A model generated the notes under the pieces. The model was not told the DNA's origin. It worked only from the letters and a program-made list of their open reading frames with translations, and searched no databases. Positions 49,746 to 57,232 of a DNA stretch of 64,000 nt are shown here, piece by piece. Position numbers and translations under genes: made by a program. Source of the DNA: DAIDHZ01 sp035480255. GTDB taxonomy: Bacteria; Chlamydiota; Chlamydiia; Chlamydiales; SM23-39. The stretch lies in the NCBI GenBank assembly GCA_964630875.1, contig CAZVXF010000007.1:1-64000 (forward strand). The letters are read 5' to 3'. How positions within the stretch are numbered: the stretch's first letter is position 1; each line of letters starts with the position of its first letter.

Positions 49746-50208
49746 TTATGATTTTTTTAGATCGGGGTCAGTTTTGCCAGCAAGAGCATTGTTCCCTTGA
49801 AATAGTTGAGTGAATATTTTTGATTGCTCATCACCTGGGCGAATTTTGTCAATCGGCGAAGAAGGATTCTGATTCACAGGGGGATTGTTCTCTTGAAATA
49901 GTTGAGTGAATATTTTTGATTGCCCATCACCTGGACGAATTTTGGAAGTCGGCGAAGAAGGATTCTGATTCACAGGGGGATTGTTCTCTTGAAATAGTTG
50001 AGTNNNNNNNNNNNNNNNNNNNNNNNNNNNNNNNNNNNNNNNNNNNNNNNNNNNNNNNNNNNNNNNNNNNNNNNNNNNNNNNNNNNNNNNNNNNNNNNNN
50101 NNNGTATAGTTCTGATGCAGCAGAGCCTGGGAGAATTTTGTCAGTCGCATCCTTTTTAGCTTCTTGAAGATGAAGGTTTTGTAAATTGTTATTTATTGGG
50201 TGCGTCAT
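49746..50208 (-). CDS. Tandem-repeat protein interrupted by an assembly gap
   Basis: The N-terminus (from 50208) reads MTHPINNNLQNLHLQEAKKD and runs into 100 N. Beyond the gap, repeats of exactly 32 residues (96 bp; copies start at 49801, 49897 and 49993) follow, with a core like SKIFTQLFQENNPPVNQNPS then SPIDKIRPGDEQ. The last copy is degenerate and ends DPDLKKS. The 100 N are a placeholder, and the two sides are out of frame with it, so the true repeat count is unknown. There is no signal peptide. Hydrophilic Asn/Pro-rich repeats suggest an effector-like or surface protein; this is inference. The family is not recognised. Confidence 0.6.
49801..50003. repeat. 96-bp tandem repeats
   Basis: The same segment recurs with an exact 96-base period at 49801, 49897 and 49993, the last entering the N run. 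The copies differ at only a few bases. The period is a multiple of three, so copy number can change without breaking the frame. Confidence 0.9.
50004..50103. other. Assembly gap (100 N)
   Basis: One hundred N, a conventional placeholder of unknown real length, lies inside the tandem-repeat gene. Repeat collapse is the obvious cause. Confidence 0.99.
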
Positions 50209-50279
50209 ATTGATATCCTTAATTTAATAATATTGTACATTAATAATAATATAATTGGAATATTAAGAATAATTTTAAT

Positions 50280-51539
50280 TTAGATTTCAAAATAATCGGG
50301 TAAATAAGTTCCTGATGGGACGATAATGATGCCGTCACGAATAAATATGCCGTTTCCATCATATTCACTGAGGCCTTTTTTGTTTGTTAGGTTCACATGG
50401 TTACCAATGCGCACAAATTCATCGATAATCGTTTTTTCGATCACGCAATTCGATCCAATGGAAAATTGTTCGCTATGAGGAATGTCTTCTAGTTTGTTTG
50501 GCGGCATGTAGAAATGATTGCCCATCATCACTGTGTCTCGGATGACGGTTCCTTTACCTATATAGGAACGAAGGCCGATGACACAATTTGAGATTTCTTC
50601 TGCTTCAATGACGCTGCCTTCGCAAATAATTGAGTTTGTGATTTTTGCGCCAGATATTTTAGGCCCAGGGAGAAAAGTGGGGCGAGTGTAGATAGGGTTT
50701 TGTTCATCGTAGGTGTTTAAACCTTTTGATGTTTTTGTTAAAATGAGATTTGCATCGTAATAGGAAGCAATCGTTCCAATATCCTCCCAATAGCCATCGT
50801 AGATGAAAGTCAGTGTTTTTCTTGTTTTTACAGCAGTATCGATGAGGTGAAAGCCAAAATCGTCTCTTTCATCCAGCTTAAGCAAGGAAATTAAAGCCTC
50901 ACGTTTAAATACATAAATACCCATCGATGCGAGATAGGGATGCGTAGTGCTTTTTAGACGGAAGTTTTGAACAGTCGAGAGATCTTTTGGTTTTTCAACG
51001 AAATCTAAGACAAGATTGTGCTCATTTATTTTGAGAAGCCCCATTCGAGTGGCCTCTTTTTCACTCACTGGGATGGAGGCAATGGTCAGATCTGCATTTG
51101 CTTCCTGCGCAAATTTAACCATATTGAGGAAATGGATGTTATAGAGTTGATCTCCAGATAAGATCAGAAAAAATTCAGCAGGCGATTTTAGAATGATTGA
51201 CAGATTTTTGCGAACAGCATCAGCGGTTCCCTTAAACCATTGTTTTTCACCCTTTTCATTTTCTTGCGGGGTTAAAACATCAATGGATCCAGGATTAAAC
51301 GCGTCAAAATGGTAGGTTTGGTTTATATGATGCTGAAGCTCAGTAGACAGGTATTGTGCGATGACGAAAATATTCCGGAAATTAGAATTAATCGAATTGG
51401 AAATAGGGATATCAATCAAACGATATCTTCCTCCATAAGAAACAGCGGGCTTAGAGTGGTGGATTGTCAAAGGGTAGAGTCGAGTTCCCTGGCCTCCAGC
51501 CAAAATAATCGTCGCAACTTGAATCGGGGGAGTGTGCAT
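50280..51539 (-). CDS. glgC: Glucose-1-phosphate adenylyltransferase
   Basis: 419 residues. It makes ADP-glucose for glycogen synthesis. The N-terminal nucleotidyltransferase has ILAGGQGTRLYPLT, KPAVSYGGRYRLIDIPISNSINS and the later FVEKP and YWEDIGTI stretches. The C-terminal part is a left-handed beta-helix with hexapeptide repeats (SVIEAEEISNCVIG, GNHFYM). Classical Chlamydia also keep glycogen genes. It stands alone in the minus direction, 57 bases downstream of lipA, and could be read from the same transcript. Confidence 0.95.
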   Translation of the reverse strand: MHTPPIQVATIILAGGQGTRLYPLTIHHSKPAVSYGGRYRLIDIPISNSINSNFRNIFVIAQYLSTELQHHINQTYHFDAFNPGSIDVLTPQENEKGEKQWFKGTADAVRKNLSIILKSPAEFFLILSGDQLYNIHFLNMVKFAQEANADLTIASIPVSEKEATRMGLLKINEHNLVLDFVEKPKDLSTVQNFRLKSTTHPYLASMGIYVFKREALISLLKLDERDDFGFHLIDTAVKTRKTLTFIYDGYWEDIGTIASYYDANLILTKTSKGLNTYDEQNPIYTRPTFLPGPKISGAKITNSIICEGSVIEAEEISNCVIGLRSYIGKGTVIRDTVMMGNHFYMPPNKLEDIPHSEQFSIGSNCVIEKTIIDEFVRIGNHVNLTNKKGLSEYDGNGIFIRDGIIIVPSGTYLPDYFEI

Positions 51540-51596
51540 ATATATTCCGCAACATAAGAATTCAAGATTTGGATCGCAAGAAAATTCGAAAGAGGT

Positions 51597-52508
51597 CTAT
51601 TCTGCTGGGCTCGCATTTTGGATAAAAATATTTGCATTATAACTTGAGCGGACAAAGGGTCCGCAATACATATGCGGCACGCCTATGCTTAGACCAAAGG
51701 CCTCAAAGCTTTTGAATTGTTCTGGGGGTACAAAATGCTTCACAATGAGTTTTGTTCTGCTCGGCTGCAAATATTGTCCAATTGTAATGATTCCACAGCC
51801 AGCTTCATAGAGATCTTGGATTGTGGCTTTGACTTCGTCTTCTGTTTCTCCAAGACCTACCATAATCCCTGATTTCACAAACATCGTTTTCAAAGAATTT
51901 TTGGCATGGCGAAGCACAGAAAGTGTTCTTTCATATTCGGCTTTGTGACGAACACGTGGGGTGAGTGATTTGACCGTTTCGATATTGTGGTTAAAAATTT
52001 CTGGTTTTTCTGAAAGCACGATATCGAGTGCTGCGAAATCGCCAGAAAAATCAGAAGTTAACACTTCGATCGTTACACCTTCGTTGAGTGCACGCACTGT
52101 ACGGATGATCGCTGCGATATGATTTGCCCCTTTATCTGGTAAATCATCGCGCGCAACCATGGTGATCACCACATGACGTAAGCCCAAATCTTTCACCGAT
52201 TTAGCAATGCGCTCAGGTTCATCAGCTTCTGGCATTTTTGGGTTTTTGGAAAAATCAATATCACAAAATCCACAATTGCGTGTGCACTGTTTCCCTAAAG
52301 CCAAAAAAGTTGCAGTCTTTTTTGTATAACATTCCAATCGATTGGGGCATTTTGCCTCTTCGCAAACTGTATTGAGTCGATATTTTTCAACAATCGAGTT
52401 CGTTTGAAAAATTTCTCCACCTTGCGGCAATTTCGTGTGCAACCATGAAGGAAAGCGGCCTTTTGCATTCTCTTCAGGGTTGTTTGGAAGTATGTTTAGT
52501 TTACTCAT
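51597..52508 (-). CDS. lipA: Lipoyl synthase
   Basis: 303 residues of a radical-SAM enzyme that inserts two sulfurs into protein-bound octanoate. The auxiliary cluster motif is CEEAKCPNRLEC and the radical-SAM cluster motif CTRNCGFC. Both sets of three Cys are complete. The C-terminal RSSYNA motif (Ser ligand of the auxiliary cluster) is also present. The start overlaps the lpdA stop by 4 bases, so the two are translationally coupled and serve the same 2-oxoacid dehydrogenase complexes. Confidence 0.96.
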   Translation of the reverse strand: MSKLNILPNNPEENAKGRFPSWLHTKLPQGGEIFQTNSIVEKYRLNTVCEEAKCPNRLECYTKKTATFLALGKQCTRNCGFCDIDFSKNPKMPEADEPERIAKSVKDLGLRHVVITMVARDDLPDKGANHIAAIIRTVRALNEGVTIEVLTSDFSGDFAALDIVLSEKPEIFNHNIETVKSLTPRVRHKAEYERTLSVLRHAKNSLKTMFVKSGIMVGLGETEDEVKATIQDLYEAGCGIITIGQYLQPSRTKLIVKHFVPPEQFKSFEAFGLSIGVPHMYCGPFVRSSYNANIFIQNASPAE

Positions 52509-53902
52509 TGCCTTTTTGGGGGGAGATGGATGGGTGTTCCAAGTGTCATTGCTGCTGCTTCATGCCAAATCTCAGCCATTGTTGGATGGGCATGGATCGT
52601 CTCAGTTACAGACTCTAATGTGAGTTCGTTTTGAATTGCAAGGGCCATTTCTGCAATTAAGTTTGCCGCATCATGACCGATGATTGTACAGCCAAGGATT
52701 TGCCCTGTCTTTTTATCCGCCACAACTTGAGAAAACCCTTTCGCATCTCCAGAAGCTTGCGCTTTCCCAATCGCTTGGAATGGGAACGTACCAATATTTA
52801 CTTGGAGTCCTTTTTGCTCTGCTTCTTCTTGTGTAATTCCAACTGTGGCAACTTCAGGCGATGTAAAGATTACGGCAGGTACTGCATGATAGTGGACGTG
52901 TGAAGAGAGCCCGCACGCATTCATCGCAGCTGTAATTCCTTGGTGCGACGCAACGTGCGCAAGCATGGCTTTTCCTGTGACATCGCCGATGGCATAAATA
53001 CCGCGCACTTCTGTTTCCATTTTGTCATTGACTGTAAGAAATCCTCGCTCATTGGTTTTTAAGCCCGCTTTTTCTAATGACAAGCCCTCTGTATATGGCT
53101 TACGGCCAATAGAAACTAGAGTCATCTCAGTGACAAGTGTCGATCCATCTGTAAAAGTAATGGTCGTTTGATTGTGCTCATTGACGATCGTCTTCACGAT
53201 GACATTGGTGCGAATCTCAATTCCTTTGCTTGTAAAGCTTTTTGTCATGAAATCGGCAATTGTCTTGCCTTGAGCTGCTAAAATTGTAGGAAGCGCCTCT
53301 ACAATTGTCACTTGCACGCCAAGTTCAGCAAAAAGAGAGGCAAATTCACAACCAATATATCCGCCGCCAACAACGCATAAACTCTTTGGGAGCTGAGAGA
53401 GTTCTAAAATCGACGTCGAGTTCAAGATGCGTTCGTGATCACAAGGGAATGTTTTGACATCAATGGGTACAGAACCTGTCCCAATGATTATTTTTTCAGC
53501 ACGAATTCTTGCATTGTCTTGCCCTATGATTTTTAAATCATGGACAGATTCAAATTGCGCAGTTCCTTGGAAAACGGTGATCTTATTTGCTTTAATTAAC
53601 GCAGTAAGTCCCGATTTGATATTAGCTACAACAGTATCTTTACGTTTTTTCATTTGTTCGTACGCGATGCGTACTTCACCCACTTGAATCCCAAATTCTG
53701 CAGCCCGTTTCACTTGCGAATGCACTAAAGCTGAAGCAATGAGCGTTTTTGTTGGGATACATCCGACATTAAGACAAGTCCCACCAAGCGCTTCTTTTTC
53801 AATGAGAGCAACTGTTTTCCCAAGTTGTGCTGCTTTAATCGCAGCCACATATCCGCCGGGGCCAGCCCCGATCACAGCGATATCAAATACTTTATTTTCC
53901 AT
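52505..53902 (-). CDS. lpdA: Dihydrolipoyl dehydrogenase
   Basis: 465 residues of the E3 flavoprotein of pyruvate and 2-oxoglutarate dehydrogenase. It has the FAD-binding DIAVIGAGPGGYVAAIKAAQLG, the redox disulfide GGTCLNVGCIPTK, the NAD-binding VVGGGYIGCEFASLFAELG, YAIGDVTG and the C-terminal catalytic HAHPTMAEI. The frame is open for 77 more codons upstream, but the ATG at 53902 opens the conserved fold and the longer form would run over the divergent gene at 53954. lipA follows with a 4-base overlap. Confidence 0.96.
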   Translation of the reverse strand: MENKVFDIAVIGAGPGGYVAAIKAAQLGKTVALIEKEALGGTCLNVGCIPTKTLIASALVHSQVKRAAEFGIQVGEVRIAYEQMKKRKDTVVANIKSGLTALIKANKITVFQGTAQFESVHDLKIIGQDNARIRAEKIIIGTGSVPIDVKTFPCDHERILNSTSILELSQLPKSLCVVGGGYIGCEFASLFAELGVQVTIVEALPTILAAQGKTIADFMTKSFTSKGIEIRTNVIVKTIVNEHNQTTITFTDGSTLVTEMTLVSIGRKPYTEGLSLEKAGLKTNERGFLTVNDKMETEVRGIYAIGDVTGKAMLAHVASHQGITAAMNACGLSSHVHYHAVPAVIFTSPEVATVGITQEEAEQKGLQVNIGTFPFQAIGKAQASGDAKGFSQVVADKKTGQILGCTIIGHDAANLIAEMALAIQNELTLESVTETIHAHPTMAEIWHEAAAMTLGTPIHLPPKRQ

Positions 53903-53953
53903 ATTTACTATTATAACTGGAGTGTAAAAAACGTGAAATGGTAATCTGCCTGT

Positions 53954-54367
53954 ATGAAGCCAAAAAAGCGTCAAAAGCTCTGTCATAATTGCGAAGGAGA
54001 AATCGATCTCGACGTAATTGTGTGCCCTTTTTGTGCAGCAGACCTTCGCGAAGAAAAGCCAGAACAAAAATATTCTACATGCTATGTCACTCAAAGACAA
54101 GCACAACCGGTTCAGCCTCTCTATCCAAATCAAGAAGAGGTAGCTAACGCAGTCCAGGCTGAAGAAAAGCCGGTCAATCCGATTTATCCAATGATTTTCT
54201 TTACAATTGGTATCCAGCTTTGTGTGTTTAGTTTACTGATGCTGTTCTTTTCCCAAGGGGGAGAAGTCATTCTAAAATGGGATGCCCGATTTTGGTTTTT
54301 CTATCTTTTTGCATCAGTTCCCTTTTTAGTGCTTGGCGGTAAATATCTTTCAAAAATGAATGAATAA
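53954..54367 (+). CDS. Zinc-ribbon membrane protein
   Basis: 137 residues. The N-terminal zinc ribbon is CHNCEGEIDLDVIVCPFC (two CxxC pairs). A Gln/Pro-rich linker follows, then two hydrophobic helices (PMIFFTIGIQLCVFSLLMLFFS and ARFWFFYLFASVPFLVLGGKYL). The role is unknown; such layouts often tether a zinc-binding regulator to the membrane. It is divergent from lpdA and, as I recall, similar small genes accompany lpdA-lipA in chlamydiae. It is convergent with the pseudopilin at 54371, with only 3 bases between. Confidence 0.7.
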   Translation: MKPKKRQKLCHNCEGEIDLDVIVCPFCAADLREEKPEQKYSTCYVTQRQAQPVQPLYPNQEEVANAVQAEEKPVNPIYPMIFFTIGIQLCVFSLLMLFFSQGGEVILKWDARFWFFYLFASVPFLVLGGKYLSKMNE

Positions 54368-54370
54368 CCC

Positions 54371-54901
54371 CTAAATTCTTTGAACGATGAGTTTGTAGGA
54401 ATAATCTCCTCTTCCTTTTGCTTTTTTCTTTTTTTGGCTAAGGCGGGGAGAGAAGTGAATATCGACATGGATCATTCGGTAGATTTCTCCTTTGGGGCCC
54501 ATTTTCTCTCCTCTTTTATTGCAGTATAGAGTAAATGCTCGAGTGATTTCTTTAGGTTTGCTTCCTGGAATATCGATCTTCATTGAGGGAAGGGGAATTT
54601 CTTTTGTTGATTCATTCAGAGAGGGGAGTTTTTCCCAAGGAATTTCATGCTGAATCAGTTTTTCTTTCACTTCGGAAAAGGTCCATTCTGCAAGGCGTTC
54701 TCCTTCCATTTCTTCAAGTAATCGCAGCTCTTTTCGATACCCTTGAATGGGATTTTGCATGATCGGAACTAAGCAGAGTGTGACAAGAAGTATGGAGATT
54801 AATATTTCTAGGAGCAGAAATGGCTTTTTAGAATATTTGGATCGGTGAGAAATCGAGGAAATCGCAAGAGGTGAGGAGGTAACGAACTCCTTTTTTTTCA
54901 C
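54371..54901 (-). CDS. Minor pseudopilin-like protein (GspI-like)
   Basis: About 176 residues if GTG 54901 is the start. A prepilin-type helix, SKKPFLLLEILISILLVTLCLVPIM, lies about 26 residues in, with F(+1) and E(+5) but Pro at -1. A beta-rich head follows. The leader before the helix would be long and basic (KKKEFVTSS...SHRSKYSKK). The gene overlaps the phosphoesterase upstream by 74 bases, so its true start is uncertain; the frame is open to 55012. It is probably the fourth pseudopilin of the same secretion system, again away from the main block. Confidence 0.55.
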   Translation of the reverse strand: MKKKEFVTSSPLAISSISHRSKYSKKPFLLLEILISILLVTLCLVPIMQNPIQGYRKELRLLEEMEGERLAEWTFSEVKEKLIQHEIPWEKLPSLNESTKEIPLPSMKIDIPGSKPKEITRAFTLYCNKRGEKMGPKGEIYRMIHVDIHFSPRLSQKKKKAKGRGDYSYKLIVQRI

Positions 54902-55583
54902 CGAAATGAAGTCGATTCGGGAAAAGATTGTGAAGATGCCCAAAAACGGATACTTGAACATTATATTTTTCCATGATTTGAGAAGCGCGAGAAGACTCCA
55001 TTTTTGCTCCAATCGGAGGGTAATGTGTCATAGCGATGCGTATTTTAGCGTCTTTATTTAAGAGTCGCAAGCTATTGTTCAATCTCTCCAGTTCACGATT
55101 GAAGATTTTTTCAGAGAATTCCTCTTGAACAAGTTCTTCTGGATCTGTTGGTTTTTTTTCGCGCGGGTTTTCTTGAAATTCAACGTATTCTGCAAATGAA
55201 TACTCTGGTGTATCCCAAAGACGCGCACCGCCAATCGACACATCTTTCCAATGAAATGCATTATTTTGGACGAGATGAATAGAAGGGGGGAGAACTTCGG
55301 CAATTTTTTTTAAAGAGCCCCACCAATAATCGTGGTTCCCTTTGATCATGACTTTTGTACCAGGAAGAGCATCGATCCATTGTAAGTCTGGGATCACTTC
55401 TTCTATTCGCATTGCCCAGGAAATGTCGCCTGGAATCAACACTAGATCGTCTGGATGAATCTTAGATTTCCAATTGTGAGCGATACGCTCAAAATGGCCC
55501 TCCCATCGAGGGCCAAAAACGCTCATGCTTTTATTCGCGACGCCGAAGCTTAAATGGAGATCGCCAATCGCAAAAATTCGCAT
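54828..55583 (-). CDS. Calcineurin-like metallophosphoesterase
   Basis: 251 residues. Dimetal motifs in order are GDLHLSFG (DxH), LVLIPGDISWAM (GDxxW variant), IKGNHDYWW (GNHD), MTHYPPIG (H) and VFGHLHN (GHxH). All ligands are present, so it is likely an active phosphatase or phosphodiesterase; the substrate is not evident. The start is 4 bases after the rpsT stop in the same direction, so it shares the rpsT transcript. Its end overlaps the pseudopilin-like frame. Confidence 0.88.
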   Translation of the reverse strand: MRIFAIGDLHLSFGVANKSMSVFGPRWEGHFERIAHNWKSKIHPDDLVLIPGDISWAMRIEEVIPDLQWIDALPGTKVMIKGNHDYWWGSLKKIAEVLPPSIHLVQNNAFHWKDVSIGGARLWDTPEYSFAEYVEFQENPREKKPTDPEELVQEEFSEKIFNRELERLNNSLRLLNKDAKIRIAMTHYPPIGAKMESSRASQIMEKYNVQVSVFGHLHNLFPNRLHFGEKKGVRYLLTSCDFLDFSPIQIF

Positions 55584-55587
55584 CTGA

Positions 55588-55878
55588 TTATGCTTTTAGG
55601 CGAGCAGCGAGTCTAGATTTGGTTCTGGCTGCTTTATTGGCTTTAAATACGCCTTTTTTAACACCCTTGTCCATTAAGCTATAAAGCGTGCTGAGCTTTT
55701 CTTTGCTTTGCTCTACAGTTTCTTTGCTTGATAAGGACGCTGTTACATTACGGATCGCAGTGAGTACTTCAGATTTGTGCGATCGATTGCGCAGACGTCT
55801 TCTTTCGTTTTGAAGATCTCTTTTTAGAGCGGAAGGACGTCTTTTTTTTGTTTCTTTTTTGTCAGCTGCGTCAGCCAT
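55588..55878 (-). CDS. rpsT: Small ribosomal subunit protein S20
   Basis: 96 residues, very basic. The body RRPSALKRDLQNERRRLRNRSHKSEVLTAIRNV and the tail GVKKGVFKANKAARTKSRLAARLKA are typical bS20, which binds 16S rRNA early in assembly. A promoter lies upstream (TTTACG, 18 bases, TATAAT on the minus strand). It is divergent from the small membrane gene at 56052 and is the first gene of a unit with the phosphoesterase. Confidence 0.95.
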   Translation of the reverse strand: MADAADKKETKKRRPSALKRDLQNERRRLRNRSHKSEVLTAIRNVTASLSSKETVEQSKEKLSTLYSLMDKGVKKGVFKANKAARTKSRLAARLKA

Positions 55879-55952
55879 GGGTCCTCATTTTCAATATTAA
55901 AGGGATCATTATAGTAGCAACACAGAGATTTCGTAAAGAGTTTTTGTGTGAT

Positions 55953-55993
55953 ACCCAAACAACATTAAAACCGATTTTTGAGATTGTTTGGGT
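55953..55993. repeat. 10-bp inverted repeat between divergent promoters
   Basis: ACCCAAACAA (55953-55962) and TTGTTTGGGT (55984-55993) are perfect inverted copies separated by 21 bases. The right arm contains the -35 box of the rightward promoter. The position suggests an operator. Confidence 0.45.
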
Positions 55994-56012
55994 GTTTAAA
56001 TTTTTTTATAAT
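55984..56012 (+). promoter_or_regulatory. Promoter for the gene at 56052
   Basis: TTGTTT (55984-55989), 17 bases, then a perfect TATAAT (56007-56012). The predicted transcript start near 56019 favours translation from the ATG at 56052. Confidence 0.55.
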
Positions 56013-56051
56013 AATTGATTATAAATAGTGTTTGATTTTATAATAGTTGTT

Positions 56052-56417
56052 ATGAATTTAAAAGAGTTTTCTGAATTTAATTGCGATGCGTTTTCAGTTG
56101 AGCTAGGTAGTTTTTATTCGATTAAGGGCCGTTGGATTTGCTTCAAGCTACTTCTTCAAAAAATTACTTTTCTTCCGTTTGTTTTATGTTTTAAAGTCCT
56201 TATCGCTTTTTTTAGAACCGTTGCATTTGCGAGCGCAGCGATGATCTATGTAGCAACACTAGGTTCTTCGTGCAAAGCGCAAGAAGCGTTTGTGAAGAGA
56301 GGCTCCCTGCTTGCAAAAGACCTCGGCGATTGGATGATGTTCCCATTTATCGTCGGAACCGGCCTTTTTAGGCTCATTCTTGGGGCAACTCTAGCCCCTG
56401 CTGTCTATTTTCAATAA
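56052..56417 (+). CDS. Small membrane-associated protein, unknown
   Basis: 121 residues from ATG 56052 (a TTG at 56028 would add 8). Hydrophobic stretches are KITFLPFVLCFKVLIAFFRTVAFASAAMIYVATLG and WMMFPFIVGTGLFRLILGATLAPAVYF. The N-terminus is soluble (NLKEFSEFNCDAFSVELGS). No family is recognised. It has its own promoter with a perfect -10 box. The 3' end overlaps the convergent CoiA-like gene by 27 bases. Confidence 0.5.
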   Translation: MNLKEFSEFNCDAFSVELGSFYSIKGRWICFKLLLQKITFLPFVLCFKVLIAFFRTVAFASAAMIYVATLGSSCKAQEAFVKRGSLLAKDLGDWMMFPFIVGTGLFRLILGATLAPAVYFQ

Positions 56418-57161
56418 AGAATTGATGAATGCTTCATAAGGCGCGCGAACGAATCTTTGAAAAAAATAGCGATCATGAATGTTTGGTTTGGGTAAAAAAA
56501 TAATTTGAGAACGTAAGCTCAAATCAAGAACATCGTTTTCAAAATAATATTTGTTTTGCATTCTGTCTTGCAGTTCTTCTGGCCCCTCAAGAGGAGTGAA
56601 CAGTGGCGTTAATTGAATGGGAATCTTCTTTCCTCTTTGGATTCTTTTTTGCTGAACAATGGTTTCAAGCTGATCATAAAACATGAAATTTTTGTCGACA
56701 AAGTAGCAGCATCGTTTTCGCATGTAGTCTTCTGCAGCGCTGACACGTCTTTGATTAAATCTACCATCATAGAGAATCCAAACCACTTCGTATCCTAAGG
56801 ACCCGTATTCTTTGACTCGATCTTGCGCCTCTTTCTCGCTGATGAAAGAGCATTGAATTTCAAAAACGATTTGCTTTTCCTCCCAAACAACATCTGCAAT
56901 TCTCTGGATTGAAGGGAAAGATTTTTCTAAAATGACTGCAGGATTTTTTTTTCGAACTTCATATTGGATGAAGAGATGTTTTTCACTTTTACTATAGAGA
57001 CGGCAAAAACGAGAGGAAGAGAGGTGATAAAAATGAGGAAATTTTTTCTTGGAGTGGCGGAGCTTTAAAGGGGTCTGACATTCAAGACATTCATAATACT
57101 TTCCGGGAATTGCATCCCAAGCCGAGATCGTCTCTTCTTTGTCTTTTGCAAATAAGGCCAT
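56391..57161 (-). CDS. CoiA-like competence protein
   Basis: 256 residues. The N-terminal zinc-finger-like part is YYECLECQTPLKLRHSKKKFPHFYHL, as in CoiA proteins. A nuclease-like core follows: RIADVVWEEKQIVFEIQCSFISEKEAQDRVKEY carries the D ... E-x-Q pattern of PD-(D/E)xK folds, then GYEVVWILYDG. CoiA proteins act in DNA uptake and recombination in competent bacteria. In an intracellular chlamydia-like host this hints at natural transformation machinery, an inference. It is divergent from rpoD with a short shared spacer. Confidence 0.8.
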   Translation of the reverse strand: MALFAKDKEETISAWDAIPGKYYECLECQTPLKLRHSKKKFPHFYHLSSSRFCRLYSKSEKHLFIQYEVRKKNPAVILEKSFPSIQRIADVVWEEKQIVFEIQCSFISEKEAQDRVKEYGSLGYEVVWILYDGRFNQRRVSAAEDYMRKRCCYFVDKNFMFYDQLETIVQQKRIQRGKKIPIQLTPLFTPLEGPEELQDRMQNKYYFENDVLDLSLRSQIIFLPKPNIHDRYFFQRFVRAPYEAFINSLLKIDSRG

Positions 57162-57170
57162 TGAATTTAA

Positions 57171-57200
57171 TTGGATACTATATATTATATCGAGTATACT
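57171..57200 (+). promoter_or_regulatory. Putative rpoD promoter
   Basis: TTGGAT (57171-57176), 18 bases, then TATACT (57195-57200), 33 bases before the rpoD ATG. The boxes are good and the position fits a short leader. Confidence 0.55.
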
Positions 57201-57232
57201 TTTCTAATAGTTATTTTCATTGTCGGGAGTTC

